A stretch of 64,000 nucleotides of DNA from Eutreptiella sp. 'Long Island Sound 2002' (lineage: Eukaryota; Euglenozoa; Euglenophyceae; Eutreptiales; Eutreptiaceae), in NCBI GenBank assembly GCA_964036045.1, contig OZ038384.1, positions 34,459,997 to 34,523,996 on the forward strand, in the 5' to 3' direction. This document shows, in pieces, positions 42,706-54,181 of the stretch. The position numbers and the translations under genes are program-made. Each line of letters begins with the position of its first letter. The first letter of the stretch is position 1. The notes beneath the pieces are model-generated. The model was not told the origin of the DNA and did no database searches. It worked only from the letters and a program-made list of their open reading frames with translations.

Positions 42706-43862
42706 CTAGTCTACCTTCTCCAGCAACAGCTGGGCTAGGAAGGCACTGTGTTTTCGATCAACACAGCTGGGATCAACAGGAGGGATAGTGCTGGCGATCT
42801 CAGACAGTTGGTCGTCAGCATCCTCCTTAACAGCTGCAGATTCAGGATAGCCATCAGGAGATTCACACCCTGTAAGTGTGGCAGATAGGTGCTCAGGAGA
42901 TCGATTTTTGAGATCAGAAAGGGTCAGGCAACGACTTTTGGCCATGATCTCTTTCAGTAGCACCTGGTCTAGGTCACACAGGGGTACAGGATTGAGAGAT
43001 CCATCGACAATGGATAAGAAACTGGCCCACTCAGGGGCCTGCATAGTTGTGTCAGAGTTCTCAGGCACATAGATGGGTCCGTCGGGGAGTTGCACTCTTC
43101 CCACGGTCATTCGATCTAGCATACGGCGCCAGTAAGCGTTTTCACCAGAGCAGCCCCATTCAGGGGTGCCCATGACTACCCTTCCCCCCTCATAAGCGAT
43201 TTTGGTTAGAACCTTCGCGAGCAGGGAGAAGGGAGGGTTAGCATACGCTAGGCCCATTGCTTTCCAGAAGAAACGGAAAGCGTTGTTCAAATTTTTGGAG
43301 CAGTACAACTGCATGATGTGCTGTTGTTGGCTCGCAAACAATTCCACCTGGATCTCATCCTGGTTTACCTGAAGGACCACCAGTCCATTTTCAAGAACGT
43401 GACGGGCCAATTGGTAGTTTTCAGTACGATAGTTAGTCTTGGATGCGTAGCGCAGCCCGGACTCTTTTCGTCCTGACAGCTCCAAAGGTACGGAGAAGAG
43501 CCCACTGCCAAAGTTGCAGTGCAAATAATAGGGGCGCTGGAGAGACAGCATTTTTACCTGGGGGTTTCTTCGTAGGAAGTCGGTACCAATGACGATGTCA
43601 AAGGCGTCGGTGTCCAGCACTCTGCAGTTTTGGGTCACAGTTTCGTCGCCCAGGCATATAGTCACATCGACCCCCCGAAGGAATGGATGGTACGGCAATC
43701 CCCTACTCTTATGGCCACGGTCTTAGTTTTCTTGAAAGGTTTTAGCAGGCGCACGGCCACTATGGAAAGTGTTTCACCGGTGTCAAGCACTGCTCGAAGA
43801 ACTTGATCCCTGATTTTCACGAGGATCCAGAAAACCAAGTCCTCCTCTTCGAAGCCGCCCTC
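42706..43862 (-). pseudogene. Gypsy D: protease and methyltransferase-like NPPF domain
   Basis: After the TAG at 43,865-43,863 the frame reads EEEDLVFWILVKI and AVLDTGETL, the intact catalytic D-T-G. A frame change in the G-run near 43,680 leads into the 330-codon frame from 43,698: DVTICLGDE, AFDIVIGTDFLRRN, then (residues 115-210 of that frame) QVELFASQQQ, YANPPFSLLAKVLTKI, VVMGTPEWG and VQLPDGPIYVP. NPPF sits at residues 154-157. The best-preserved copy of the domain, and it shows that protease and NPPF domain are one polyprotein unit. Confidence 0.8.
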
Positions 43863-46065
43863 CTACTGCTCAGCAGGGAACTTGACATCCACCCCAGCAG
43901 CCATGAGGGACTTGGCCATCCAGGCCAGTCGCCTCTTCTTGGAGTTGATCCCCTCAGGGCAAGAGTTATCCCCCTCTTGGCGCTTCTTGGGGTCACCTTC
44001 GGCAGGAAGGGGAAGTAGCAGCGGGCACTGAGGAGCGCCTCTGGGGATTAGGGGGTCCAGCTTTGCCACCCCCCTTGCCACCTCCTTTACCACCTTTATC
44101 CCCATTCTGGGGGTTTCTGGTGGGTGTTTGGTTCCTCTTGCGATCCGCCTCCTGCCGCTTGAGTTTATCACTCTCGCGTTGCTTTATGTGACACTCGTCC
44201 TTGTAGTGACGACGTTTGCCACAATAGCCACAGGTGATCGTACACCTGAAATGATCTTGATGGATCACCGTTTTCCCCATTGTTGGAGTGCTGCTGTCGT
44301 TTGATCTGCAGCATACAACTACTGCGGTGGCCGCAGTCAGGGGCATGACAAGGTCCCCCCTTGTCATTGACAGGTTCACAGTAGAACAGAGGGGGTGTAC
44401 CTGCATTAGGTTTAACCTCCTTCATGGCACGTAGGTTACCCCTTCTTTTACCACCTCCCTCGTTGGCGTTAGTGGGATTTTTAGGCCCTTTCCCTTCGCC
44501 ACGTTCGGGGGTAGTGGTGCCACCTCGACCCAGGTGCTTCTTGAGAAATTTCTCCATGTGGGAGACATTCTCCCTCTCAAGAGCTAGCTCAATCAGCAGG
44601 TCCACCAGTTCATCGTACGAGTTGGTCCGGCTCTTCCTCTCAGAGGTAGGGCGGCAGTTATCCCATGTACGTTGGGGGATCCTACTCCCGAGCCACAGGT
44701 GGGGCTTAGTGGCTCCATAGGAGCCCACATTCATCCGTGAAAACAGATACTCTAGGTCGCACACTTATTCAGAGACTCGCGCAGCGGAAGGAAACTCAGG
44801 GAGCATACATAGCTCCTCTATCTGTGTGCCCACACTGAGGTCAGTCTCATAGACTGGGAATGTTTTCTCCAGTATTTGGAGTACCTCTGTCCAGGTTGAA
44901 CAGGTTTTCACAATCTCCTTTTCTCCTGTTTTCCCAAAAATTTCTTTTTGCACCAGCGTTTCAGCAGGGAGCATATGGTGGCCACATCCACATGGGATTG
45001 GCCAGTTAGCAACAGAAACTCAGCAAATTATTCTGCCCATCCGGGCAGATTTTTCGGGTCGAACTCTGGCAATTCTAGCTGGATGATCGCCTGGACAATC
45101 GGTCTGCCCGTCTTCCCACCCCCCGGGGTTAGGCCTGAAGGGGGAGGAGATACGCCGGCAAGTGGTGCCAGGGCTGACAGCCCTCTTTTCTCAGTCTCCG
45201 TCACAGGCACGTCCTGTAATTCAGCAATTGGGACTGTCCTGGCGCGAGGATGAAAAGGGCTGGGGCAAGTGACCTTGGGTAGCAACCTGGACACCGTTGA
45301 TCTTTTGAGATCATCAGCCAACGCGCTCAATCTGGGTGAAGGTGAGAGTAGTGCTGGCTTGGGTGAGGGTTCAGTGATAGCCACTTTAGCCTTGACAGCC
45401 TCTGACAGAGCTGTCACATCCGGGTCTTCCGATCCGGATAGAAGTTTGGCCAAACGTTCGGCCGTGCGATCCAGAGCCCCATAGGTGGGCTCTGGGCGAA
45501 GAGGATCCAGACTCTTTTCAGGAGCCATTGAAGTTATCGGCAGGTCTGGATGCCATGCTTTCGGGTGCTCGTGTACTTCTGGTCGTCTCGGTAGTGATAC
45601 TGTGTCCGCCATGTCTGTAGATAGCCCCGAATAAAGGAAGGAACCCATCTCAGTTTGGGGCGGCGACCCGAGGGCATCAAGAGGTATTTCTCCATCTTCT
45701 CTTACGGTGGACTTGTGGTACTCCTCGTGTAGCATAAACTCGTCCATCCTCCTTCGTAGGTCCACTTGTTCTTCAGGACCACCTCCAAGAACAGTAGAAG
45801 ATGAAGCCGGACAGGCCAACCGGGCAATGGACGCTTAGACACGCCTGCGGAGAATTTGCAGGCTGTCCTCACCATGGGCCGCTAAGGTTTTCATGGTTAA
45901 TGGGGTCGGTCTGGGCGGATTCAGATTGGCTGTTCTGTGCTCTGGATCTTCCTGAGACCCAGATGCTGCTCTGAGTGGCGGTTCACTGTTTGGGTGGGCT
46001 ACATTGCCAAATTGGACTTGTACACTTCTCACCGGCCAGGTTGGAGAGGACAGTTGAGTGGACAT
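43863..46065 (-). pseudogene. Gypsy D: gag
   Basis: Starts at ATG 46,065 (MSTQLSS). TAG at 45,835, then open to 45,028 with MDEFMLHEE, PTYGALDRTAERLAKLLSG and ELPEFDPKNLPGWAEE. After a break it reads KEIVKTCSTWTEVL, keeping a base lost in B and C, VYETDLSVGTQIEELCML and VGSYGATKPHLWLGSR. Then the Cys cluster GPCHAPDCG and the knuckle CGYCGKRRHYKDEC. The last part changes frame near 44,300 and ends at the TAG before protease. RNA-binding capsid precursor in the intact element. Confidence 0.82.
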
Positions 46066-46138
46066 GTTCAATGTGCTTTTCCGTGTGCTTTTCTTGTGCT
46101 TCTGCTCAGAGTCGGTTCGAAAGGTACTCAGGGTTTGC

Positions 46139-46150
46139 CTCTGCTACCGG
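46139..46150 (-). promoter_or_regulatory. Primer-binding site, gypsy D
   Basis: CGGTAGCAGAGG on the minus strand next to the LTR end, as in B and C. Confidence 0.7.
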
Positions 46151-46698
46151 AAAGATGTCCTTGATTAGTGCCCTATAGATTCTGATTAAATCCTGCAGGT
46201 TTTTGATGGTAAAATCCCAAAACCAAAGGAGCAAGTAGAGCAAGAACAGGATGTGGATCGAATCAATGAATAGTTTGAAGTCCAGTGTAACACAGAAGGG
46301 CTGCATATAGACAAAGCAGGTATACATACAAAGATTCAATCACAAATGGAAAAAACAAAAGATTTTATGTGAAAAACGGCCTGACTCTAGCCTCCAAGTT
46401 AGCATTAAGCACTTCATGTGCACTCGTTTGGATGAAATGGGGCTGGTTAGGAATGTGGGGCATAGGAGTTAGGCCAGACACAGATAATGACTTGGTCAAG
46501 CAACTGAATGCAGAAACAGTTAGAAGGTAGAGCCACAAAAAGTGGTAGAAACAATTGAGTATAGGGGTCTTTTTGGAAACGGTTAATAAAAGCTTCAAAA
46601 GAGTAATAAAAATACTTAAGTTAGTCTTAGGATCAACAAATGGGTTTCAAGGAGGGCTTGGCCTGGATCAAGCCCTCCAAGAAAGACATGGCAGTGCC
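46151..46698 (-). repeat. 5' LTR of gypsy D (internally deleted, terminus lost)
   Basis: About 548 bp. Compared with M and B it lacks roughly 160 bp between the TTTTAGTACAC and CAAGACCCCTATACTC landmarks, and its first bases end at GGCACTGCC, where pogo-like sequence begins. Confidence 0.8.
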
Positions 46699-47450
46699 TA
46701 CTCCAACAAGGAGTGGGAAGCTGCTGCTCACACAGGTGATCATCCGTGGAACGTCCAAGAGGTGTTTGGTGCAGGGCCATGCAATCGACCCAAACATTGT
46801 CTAGATGTATGCAGAGAAGAAGACGCAGACTTTTTTTGCACTGTGTGTCCCCGCATTACCCCCGGGGCACTCGGGGTAAGAAGACGCAGACTGGCGCAAC
46901 CTTTATTGCTCTGCTGCACCAGATTGAGTCGCGCTTGAAGGCGACCAAGAGAGCCCTGGACCTCCCTGTGTACGCGCCCTCAATTGTCCTGATGGACTGG
47001 GCAGACGACAGCAGGGACAACAGCAGCAGTCACGCCGATGATGGGTGCGATCAGTCTGATGTGTACGTGTCACATCACACAGACACATGCTAATTCCTTT
47101 GCCACTGTGTGTTTTTATTTGCAGACTCTGCAGTCAGGGCACACAGGGGTCACAGAGCAGTTGGTCAGTACCCCCACCTGGTGGGTGGGGGACTGCCAGA
47201 GCGTGGCCCCAGCCGCAAGGGTGTCCGGGGTGATGTCCGGGCAGACAAGGGCAAGGAGAGTTTCTTCTGCGGCTGTGGTCCAGAAAGCCCAGGCCCGGTA
47301 CAGCTCCCCGCTGAATAGGGCCGCCCGCCATCCGGCCTAGCGGGTCTAGAAGACGCTGTACAAGGACAAGCCGTTCATGCTGCTTCTACGGGGCCAGGGC
47401 GATCTGTTTCGGGGCGGATGAATTTGAGCCAGCTGCGAGTCACCGGTATT
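46694..47450 (+). pseudogene. Pogo/Tigger-like transposon remnant, copy 1
   Basis: Forward-strand fragment matching the minus-strand copy at 47,950-48,379. The frames at 46,746-47,093 include KKTQTGATFIALLHQIES, RALDLPVYAPSIVLMDWADD, a transposase core segment with an Asp in a hydrophobic strand, as in pogo-type DDE catalytic domains. About 66 bp present in copy 2 after TACTCCAACAAG are missing, which breaks the frame. A 62-base intron candidate lies at 47,063-47,124 (GTACGT...TTTGCAG). After about 47,140 the two copies diverge. It begins at a GTGCC microhomology with the D LTR. Confidence 0.6.
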
Positions 47451-47952
47451 ATTTTTCAAATTTTTTGTATAAATTTCTTTCTTTTATAAATGAAACCCTG
47501 ATTTTGCCAGTGCCCAAACAATGAACAAGAATAAAGCACAACGTAGCAGCAAGGCATGTTGAATACAGCCAGAAATTTTAACAGTGTTCCTGCCTTGATC
47601 CAAAGTACACTAGGCTGCAGGGTAGCCTTCCCACCACTGACCCACCAGTATGTCACAAAAGACTAAGGAGCAGTGAGTCCACTCACTGTGAATAAATGGA
47701 TCCTCAGACCCCCGTGTGCATCTGCAAAGCAATCAGTACATCAGCAGAGGCACTATGCCATCCAGGGGGGAGGCACTGAGCCGTCCAAAGTGGACAGCCT
47801 TCCATACACCCATACCAGCCTTCCACAGGCCTAAAGCAGCCTTCCACAGCCCCGAGGGAACCTGGCACAGGCCGAAAGGACAAACTGGTACACACGGATC
47901 TGGGCATAATATATTGATATTGAGAAATAATGTTAAAAACTGCAGAGTCCCC
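47451..47952. other. AT-rich spacer between inverted pogo copies
   Basis: Contains ATTTATTC/GAATAAAT motifs and a palindrome CAGTGAGT-CC-ACTCACTG near 47,672-47,690, but no gene. Together with copy 2's tail (47,700-47,950), repeated CTTCCA-A-GCC phrases are seen at 47,796-47,850. It may hold the transposon ends, but no terminal inverted repeat pair could be fixed. Confidence 0.4.
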
Positions 47953-49129
47953 TGACTGCAGAGTCTGCAAAGAAAAACAAACAGTGGCAAAGGAATTAGC
48001 ATGTGTCTGTGCGATGTGACACGTACAGATCGAACTGATCGCACCCATCATCGGCGTGACTGCTGCTGTCGTCCCTGCTGTCGTCTGCCCAGTCCATCAG
48101 GACAATTGAGGGCGCGTACACAGGGAGGTCCAGGGCTCTCTTGGTCGCCTTCAAGAGCGACTCAATCTGGTGCAGCAGAGCAATAAAGGTTGCGCCAGTC
48201 TGCGTCTTCTTACCCCCAGTGCCCCGGGGGTAATGCGGGGACACACAGTGCAAGAAAAGTCTGCGTCTTCTTCTCTGCATACATCTAGACAATGTTTGGG
48301 TCGATTGCATGGCCCTGCACCAAACACCTCTTGGACGTTCCACGGATGATCACCTGTGTGAACAGCAGCTTCCCACTCCGAGTGAAGACAGGACAGGCTG
48401 TCTGTTGTCGCTTGTTGTTCGACCCAGCTACGACGACTCTTTTCTTGTTGGAGTAGGCACCGGCAAACTTGGGCACATACTGCAGTGGCGTCTCATCCAT
48501 TGTGAGCTGCAGATCCTGGACGATTGCTCCGTCCCACGGGATGCCAAACATACTTGGGTTGCTCACAACGGCGTTGTAGGTTTCGCGCCACGCCTTCTCT
48601 CGGATCAACTCATGCTCATTGGACTCCAGTCGATCGCTTGTGATGCATCTGACAAAATGGTGGAAGTGGCATCCGTGGCGGCGACTCCAACCACAGCGCA
48701 GTCATCACACCTTCTCAGACCAAACCCGTGTTTTTTTTTGAACTTCTTCACCCAGTCTTGCGAGACGCTGAAATGCTCGGTCTCTGGTCTGTTTGCTCGC
48801 ACCACCTCTTGCACCAGCCCTTGGATGACCTTGATGTCAAACAAAATTCCTTCGGCTTGGATTGTCTTGATGTAGTGAACAAGGCAGAACCGGTTGGTTG
48901 GGACCCGCTCACTGCGGCCTTTAGCGTCCACTACATAACAGCATACTTCCAATATGCCATTTCCCTCCTCTGCCGTGAGTAACCCAGGAGCTCCTTGCCG
49001 GCGAGAGCCCGCGCCATGTGTGAACTGCTGCCGCCCAGTGCAAAGGGTGCTGAACCGCGGGCACCCAGAGCCATACTGGAAGACAAGAGGAGCAGAACTT
49101 GAGAGTTGTTGCGGCGCACTAAGTTGCAC
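47953..49129 (-). pseudogene. Pogo/Tigger-like transposase, copy 2
   Basis: Read from 49,129 downward. The N-terminal part has a CENP-B-type HTH: FSVSQDWVKKFKKKHGF matches the family's 'S..W...F..RHG' recognition helix. A one-base shift near 48,640 leads to a frame with LTMDETPLQYVPK (first catalytic Asp in the usual DETP context) and LLFTQVIIRGTSKRC. A TAG at about 48,293 and a 54-bp segment bounded by AAGAAGACGCAGACT repeats interrupt it. The core then resumes with ATFIALLHQIES and VLMDWADD. A 62-base GT-AG intron candidate is at 48,026-47,965. The enzyme would cut and paste the transposon; inactive. Confidence 0.65.
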
Positions 49130-49356
49130 AGACCTGGACGGCTACGCGCAGGCACACACTCGCCAGACCAAAGCGTTGTATGATGTACTAGCGAGGCTGT
49201 TGACAGCCTCTCGGTGCTGGGCTTCACTCCACTTCGGCCAAGTCCTGTTATCGCCCGTTACGTTGAGGCATCTCTTGGCAGGCGGTGCAGTGCACTGGGA
49301 TCTTCTGGGACACGTTTTGTTGGTTTGGGTGGTGACATTGTCGTGCGCAGTGCTGA
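49130..49356. other. Unassigned, upstream of pogo copy 2
   Basis: Possibly transposon 5' untranslated or flanking DNA. No recognisable gene. Confidence 0.3.
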
Positions 49357-49520
49357 GGTACGTAGGTATGTGCAGTAGGTCTTGGAAAGGCGCCCCGTGT
49401 TTCCCCTGGCGTTGCCCCGGTGACGAACAAGAAGAGGCTCCACGCATGAAGAGGGGAGGCGACTTACATCCCGCTAGACCTGATTGTTTTTGGTGCATGG
49501 GGGTTGCCCCCCGGCGAGCA
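49357..49520 (-). mobile_element. Short retroposon fragment, third copy
   Basis: On the minus strand: AATCAGGTCTAGCGGGATGTAA, GAGCCTCTTCTTGTTCGTCAC, GGCGCCTTTCCAAGACC and a degenerate CCTAC tail (CATACCTACGTACC). Aligns to 20,945-21,080. Similarity fades upstream near GGCCGCTTTTGTG, so it is either 5'-truncated or carries an insertion there. Confidence 0.65.
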
Positions 49521-50528
49521 TAACACAAAAGCGGCCTAACCACGGGCAAGTGAGCGTTCATGGCGGACCGAAGTTCATCGAAGGACGGCAGCCATATGTA
49601 CAGTAACTCAGGGGGTGTGACCCTGCTCCAAAATGCACCAAAGGCCTGGTTACTGTGGGCTGTGGCTTCGCCATTAGCCCTGTGGTTGGTGTTATGACGC
49701 AAGACGAATCGAAAATAAAAGGGACTCTATATATATTTGTATATATATATATAGAAGTCAGAAACAAACAAATAATCCCGGCCATAGAACATCTGGAGTA
49801 TCAAAAAAGACCTCCAGTTAATTCGAAACCACTGACTTCAGAAGCGTTCGGAAAGCTCTGAGAACCGAGTGATGGCTGAGGTGTTCTTACCGTAGTAATT
49901 GAGCTGTTGCCGGTTTCAAATTGACCTCACAGGCTAAGGGACTCACAGGCCAACTTCAACGTTCAAGGAGACGGGAACAAGGATCTCAGGGTACTTTATC
50001 AATCTGTTGGCATGCAGCGTAAGGGCAAACACCGTATGTGAGCGGGCTCGGAGCACTGGAATGCTGCGTTCTTTTAATCCAGGTACCACAGGACTTCCGG
50101 GGACGGCTCGCGAGGTTCCGGTATCCAGAACCAGCAATGGTAGTATCCAAAACCTTCTGGTTCATACCACCAGTGAATGCCGAGGTACCACATGACTGCA
50201 GTGGATGGGGAAAAAGGCTGTAAATTGGATGATTGACTGGAAGGTGTGCGAAACGGAGCTGGAAGAGAGCATCAAAAATGTGCTGACACAAACGTGGTCC
50301 CATCTCATCGATCTGTCGACTGGTGTCAGGAAATAGGGGGGGGGGGTGCAGATTGCAGGTGGTGAAGATGAGGAGGACGGAAAGAAAGACAAAAAGAAAA
50401 TAGAAAAAGAGGGGGGGGGAAACTCGTCACCCGGAGACCAAAGCGGCGCAGAAACCCCCCAGTCGCTTGCGGAGCTTGGTTTCTTTTCGCGATGGCTTTT
50501 TTAGGGTAACGTGTTCCTAAGTGGGTAG
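49521..50528. other. Unassigned region with AT microsatellite
   Basis: About 1 kb left of the LINE's ORF2 stop. Holds a TATATA stretch (49,729-49,754), purine-rich runs of G near 50,337 and 50,411, and weak open frames only. It may include the LINE 3' untranslated region; no poly(A) or tandem tail marks its end. Confidence 0.35.
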
Positions 50529-51600
50529 TTACTGTAAATTAAGTAGTTTGGATTTGGTTTTTTTGTTTTTGCTGTGAACGTGTCTGTGTTTGGGGGGGTG
50601 TTTATTGGTGACTGTTGTGTTTGTCCTTTTTGGGTAGGTCAACAAGGTGGGGTTGTGAGACGAAGTGCTGTAGATGGAGTATTGGTTGTTCCATGGGTTG
50701 TCTTCGGAATCTGGTTGGAGTAAGTGCAGATCATTAATTGGGTTTTGTCTGAGCCAGGTTTGTGTCTCTTGCAGTGCTGTTTTGAGTCGTTTTCTTCTGT
50801 ATTTAAAGGCTGTTTTTAGGTTTTGTAGGTGTTGGAAGTAGGGAGTGTTGGGTGGGATTGCTCTTAGTGACTTACTGACTGAGTTGGGAATGAGCGTGCG
50901 GTTGTAGTTTCTTCTTTCTCCTTTGGATGCATGTAGCCACCAGTCGATGACTGTTTGTTTGAAGGGTTGTTGCAAGACCTCAAAAAAGAGGTCACGAACA
51001 GGTTTCGCTGTGCCGCATTCGGTCACTATTGTTATGGGGTCGAGGGGGTGATGAGTGTGGCATTTGGGGCATTGATATGTGTTGAGTTTGTAGTGGGGAA
51101 GAAAACCAGTGCAACAGTACAGTCCGTTTGTCGATTTAAAAGGTAATCTGGAAAACCACGATGTGTGGGCGTAGAAGTCGGTGCTAGAAGGTAGGTGTAT
51201 GGTGTTGTGTTTATGGCTTGGAAGTAGGTGTTTGACAGTTTTGCGTGTAATGCGTCCTGGCAGTGGTGTATGATTGTGGTATATGAAGTGAAAAGTGTCG
51301 GGGTTGTGGTGTTCTGGGTGTTGGTGGAGGTTGAGTGATACCCATGTAGGAATTTTGTCAGAGTGCTCATTGCCATCGAAGTCAGCGTGTCCTTTGATCC
51401 AGGTGAAAATTATGTGAGGGTGGGTGTTGTGAAGAAAATCCCAAATATAGTTGTACCAAAGAGCGAAGCAATTAGCGTTAGAAGCGAAGGGTTTAGTTTT
51501 TAATTGTTGTATTTGATTGTGTGGAGCAAACCAACAGGTTGTCAATGGCAAGAATGATTGGTTGAGAGAGAGTGTCGAGGTGTTGGAGGTAGGTAAACAG
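50529..51600 (-). pseudogene. LINE ORF2: RNase H end and C-terminal Cys region
   Basis: Continues RNase H after a one-base shift near 51,500-51,540: FTWIKGHADFDGNEHSDK carries the last conserved His/Asn/Asp segment. Later YQCPKCHTHH...TECG is a Cys/His cluster typical for the tail of RNase H-bearing LINE proteins. The basic end (KYRRKRLKTAL) leads to the stop at 50,529. Confidence 0.75.
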
Positions 51601-54181
51601 TATAATGGCATAAATTTCTGCGGGGTAAGATCCTTTTACCGGTGATGTGTTGCAGATGGTTGTTGGCGGTGTAGTGTTGAAGGTGATGGCGGCGCCTGAT
51701 GGCGTGTTCACTGTGGGGTCATCCGACCCGTCGGTGTAGGCAATCGTAGCGTTAGGGTAGGCGTTGAGTGCGTCTGAAAGATCGTGGCACCCCCAATAGT
51801 GCAGGTGTTGAGGGTTTCGGGGAGAAAGATTGTTTTTCAGGGTAAATTGAATGAAATTTTGAGTGGTTTTGGTGCCAGTGAAGGAAAAAGGGAAGTTGGC
51901 CGTGTCGGGTATGGAGAGAGACTTGGTAGGCTTGGAAATAAGGAAGCAAAACTGGTGGTTGGGGGTAGGGATTGTAGACATGTCAGGGAAAGTAACTGTG
52001 GTTGTCTGAGGTGTGGGGTGGTCGACTGTGCCTCGGAACCACTGGGTCGTTTTTGTGGTGTGGGTGGTATTTTTCGTAATGGAATATGTTGGTGGGTGGC
52101 TGTTGGATTGGTAGTAGAGAAAGGCGACTTCGATTGTTGTGTGTGTAGGGATTTGAGAAGGGAGACATGGGTTGACTGTCGGTATGTTGTGTGTGTGGAA
52201 ACCTAAAAAGCTAGCAGAGTGGGCAGTCATGCGTTGCATGGTGTTGGGGTTCGTGGACTTGTAGCGCAAGGTGTACTTGACTCTTTCGTTGGTGTGGGAA
52301 GGTCCGTCGTCGTGTGTGTAGCGCAGTATATGGTTGATGCCTTGGATGTGGGTTACGATAGAAATTTTCGTGATGTTTAGACCTAGTGTGTGTGGGGGGG
52401 AGTATTTGGTTTTATTGGGGGTACGAAAGGATAGTTTGCCTAACTTGGAGATATGACTCCAAATTGTGGTGTCCAGTTTGTCGAGGTCCTGTTGCGGGAG
52501 TGAGTTGTAGATTAAACGGTAGGTGAGGGTAGGTATCAGTGGTATGTTGGATAGTTTTATGACTTCGTTGTGTGTGAGAGGGAGGGTGGATATGTTGGCG
52601 AAAAAGGCTTGAATGGTGTTAAGTAGAAGTTGGAGCATGCTGGGGTTTTGTTGTTTGTTGAAAAAGTAGGTGCCCAGGTATTTAGAAAAAACCCTGGGGT
52701 CGCCGTCATCGGTAAAGGTACTGAAATGATGGGTAGGACTAAGACGAATGGTGATGTGGGTGGCGTTGTTGATGGCGTGGAGTTCGGATTTCGTCGTGTT
52801 AAAAGAAAGGCCGTATCGAGGCCCTTGGACAAAGAGGAAGTGAAGCACTTTGTGTAGAGTGGCATGGGAGGTTGTTTGGAGGGCGATGTTGTCAATGAAG
52901 GAGAAAAGGTCGTTGAATTCGTGTTTAGGTAGGAGACATTGTATGTGGTTAATGATGGGGTCGACAAAGAGGTTAAAGAGTATGGGGGACATGGGGCATC
53001 AAGGTCTAAGTCCCCTTATGCAGTGGGCTGCAAAGAAGGCGAAGCCGTTGACGACGGGGAAGTCGTGGGGGCAGGCGTAGAGGTTTTGGATGAGGTTTAT
53101 GATGGAGTGAGGTATGTTGTAGTTGGAGAGTATGTGCCATAAGGCTCGGTGAGGAACGGAGTTAAATGCTTTATTTAAATCAAGATACAAGTGGTACATG
53201 TCTTGGTGCAGTGATAGGTTGGCAATCATAGTGTCTATGTGGTCTGTGGTTCTGTGGTTAGGAAGTCCGCCGTACTGTGTGTTGTTGGTGAGGTGGTATG
53301 TTGTGGCGTAGTAAGTGAGGGTGTGTGCACCATAAGAAGCTATGATTTTGTAAAGTGTGTTAAGTAGTGCTATTGGTCTGTAGTTTGTAGGATTATGGGG
53401 GTCGCCTTTTTTGTAAAGTAGAAAAATTTTTGCTTTAAGCCAGTGAAAAGGTATGTGGTCGGCGATAAGGAGTGAACATAGGCTGTAAATGTAGGTTTGT
53501 ATATCAGGGGGGCAGATGGAGAAAAGGTAGAGAGATGTGTCGTCGAAACCAGGTGCGGTGTGTGGTTTAGCGTTCGACAAAAGAAGGTTGAAGAAGTCTC
53601 TGGAAAAGTGCGGTAGTGGAGCGTCATTGGGTATTTTTGGGGAGTTAGTCATGAGTGTGTCGATGAAGGCTGGGTCTGTGTCGAAATCTGGGGGGCCTCC
53701 CAGGGAGTAGAGAGCGTGTCCCATAGATTTGCACATTTCGTAAGGGTCGGTGGTGAGTTGACTAGTTTGGTCAGAGAGAGAGATGCGAGTGGTGTTTCTA
53801 GGGTTGAGAGAGTTGCTGATTGTCTTTTTTATGCGCTTGTGAGGGATGAGGGAGTGGTGGAGTTTCTTGTGCGCTTGTGCTTTTTTTTTTTGAGGCCCAG
53901 TCATTGAGTAGTGTTTGAAGTTTTTTTGTTTTGTGTGCACTGGGGGTGGTAGAAGGTAGATTTTTTACAGCGTCAAGGAATTGTTTCTCCACGCTGGTTG
54001 GTTCGTGTTCGTGTGCTTGATGAGTGTCTTTCTTGTAGGTGGTGACTAGTTGGGTGAATAGGAAGTCAGTCAGAGGAATAAGTTGTTCAACGGGTTGTTG
54101 GAAGAGAGTGTCGAGATGTTTGGAGAGCCAGTCGTTAAGAGGTTTCCCTGAGGGACGTAAAGTGTGACTTTTCTTCTTTGC
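51493..54181 (-). pseudogene. LINE ORF2: reverse transcriptase and RNase H start
   Basis: RT motifs run KKGDPHNPTNYRPIALLN (1-2), YLDLNKAFNSVPH (A, first Asp), GLRP-stop-CPMSPILFNLF (B, with TGA at 53,001-52,999 in the place of the usual GC of QGCP), and FSFIDNIAL (C). The catalytic pair normally reads (F/Y)ADD; here it is IDN, a GAC-to-AAC change at the last Asp. RNase H then begins: IAYTDGSDD, YPAEIYAI, LAIDN. The linker upstream (54,181-53,890) is in the endonuclease frame after a TAA at 54,182-54,184. A 10-11 base A-run at about 53,881-53,891 (minus strand) shifts to the RT frame. Confidence 0.85.

Larger units (their letters stand above)
37213..46698 (-). mobile_element. Ty3/gypsy copy D
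   Basis: Minus-strand element from a 5' LTR (46,698-46,151) through gag, protease, NPPF domain, RT, RNase H, integrase and chromodomain to the long 3' region. It ends at 37,213 inside E's RT without PPT and 3' LTR, so it is not a clean insertion. Close relative of B/C. Confidence 0.85.

Noticed and set aside
49943-50137. LDTGTS motif as an aspartic protease
   Set aside because: Only the short motif is present, no second protease motif and no Gag/Pol context; chance is likely.
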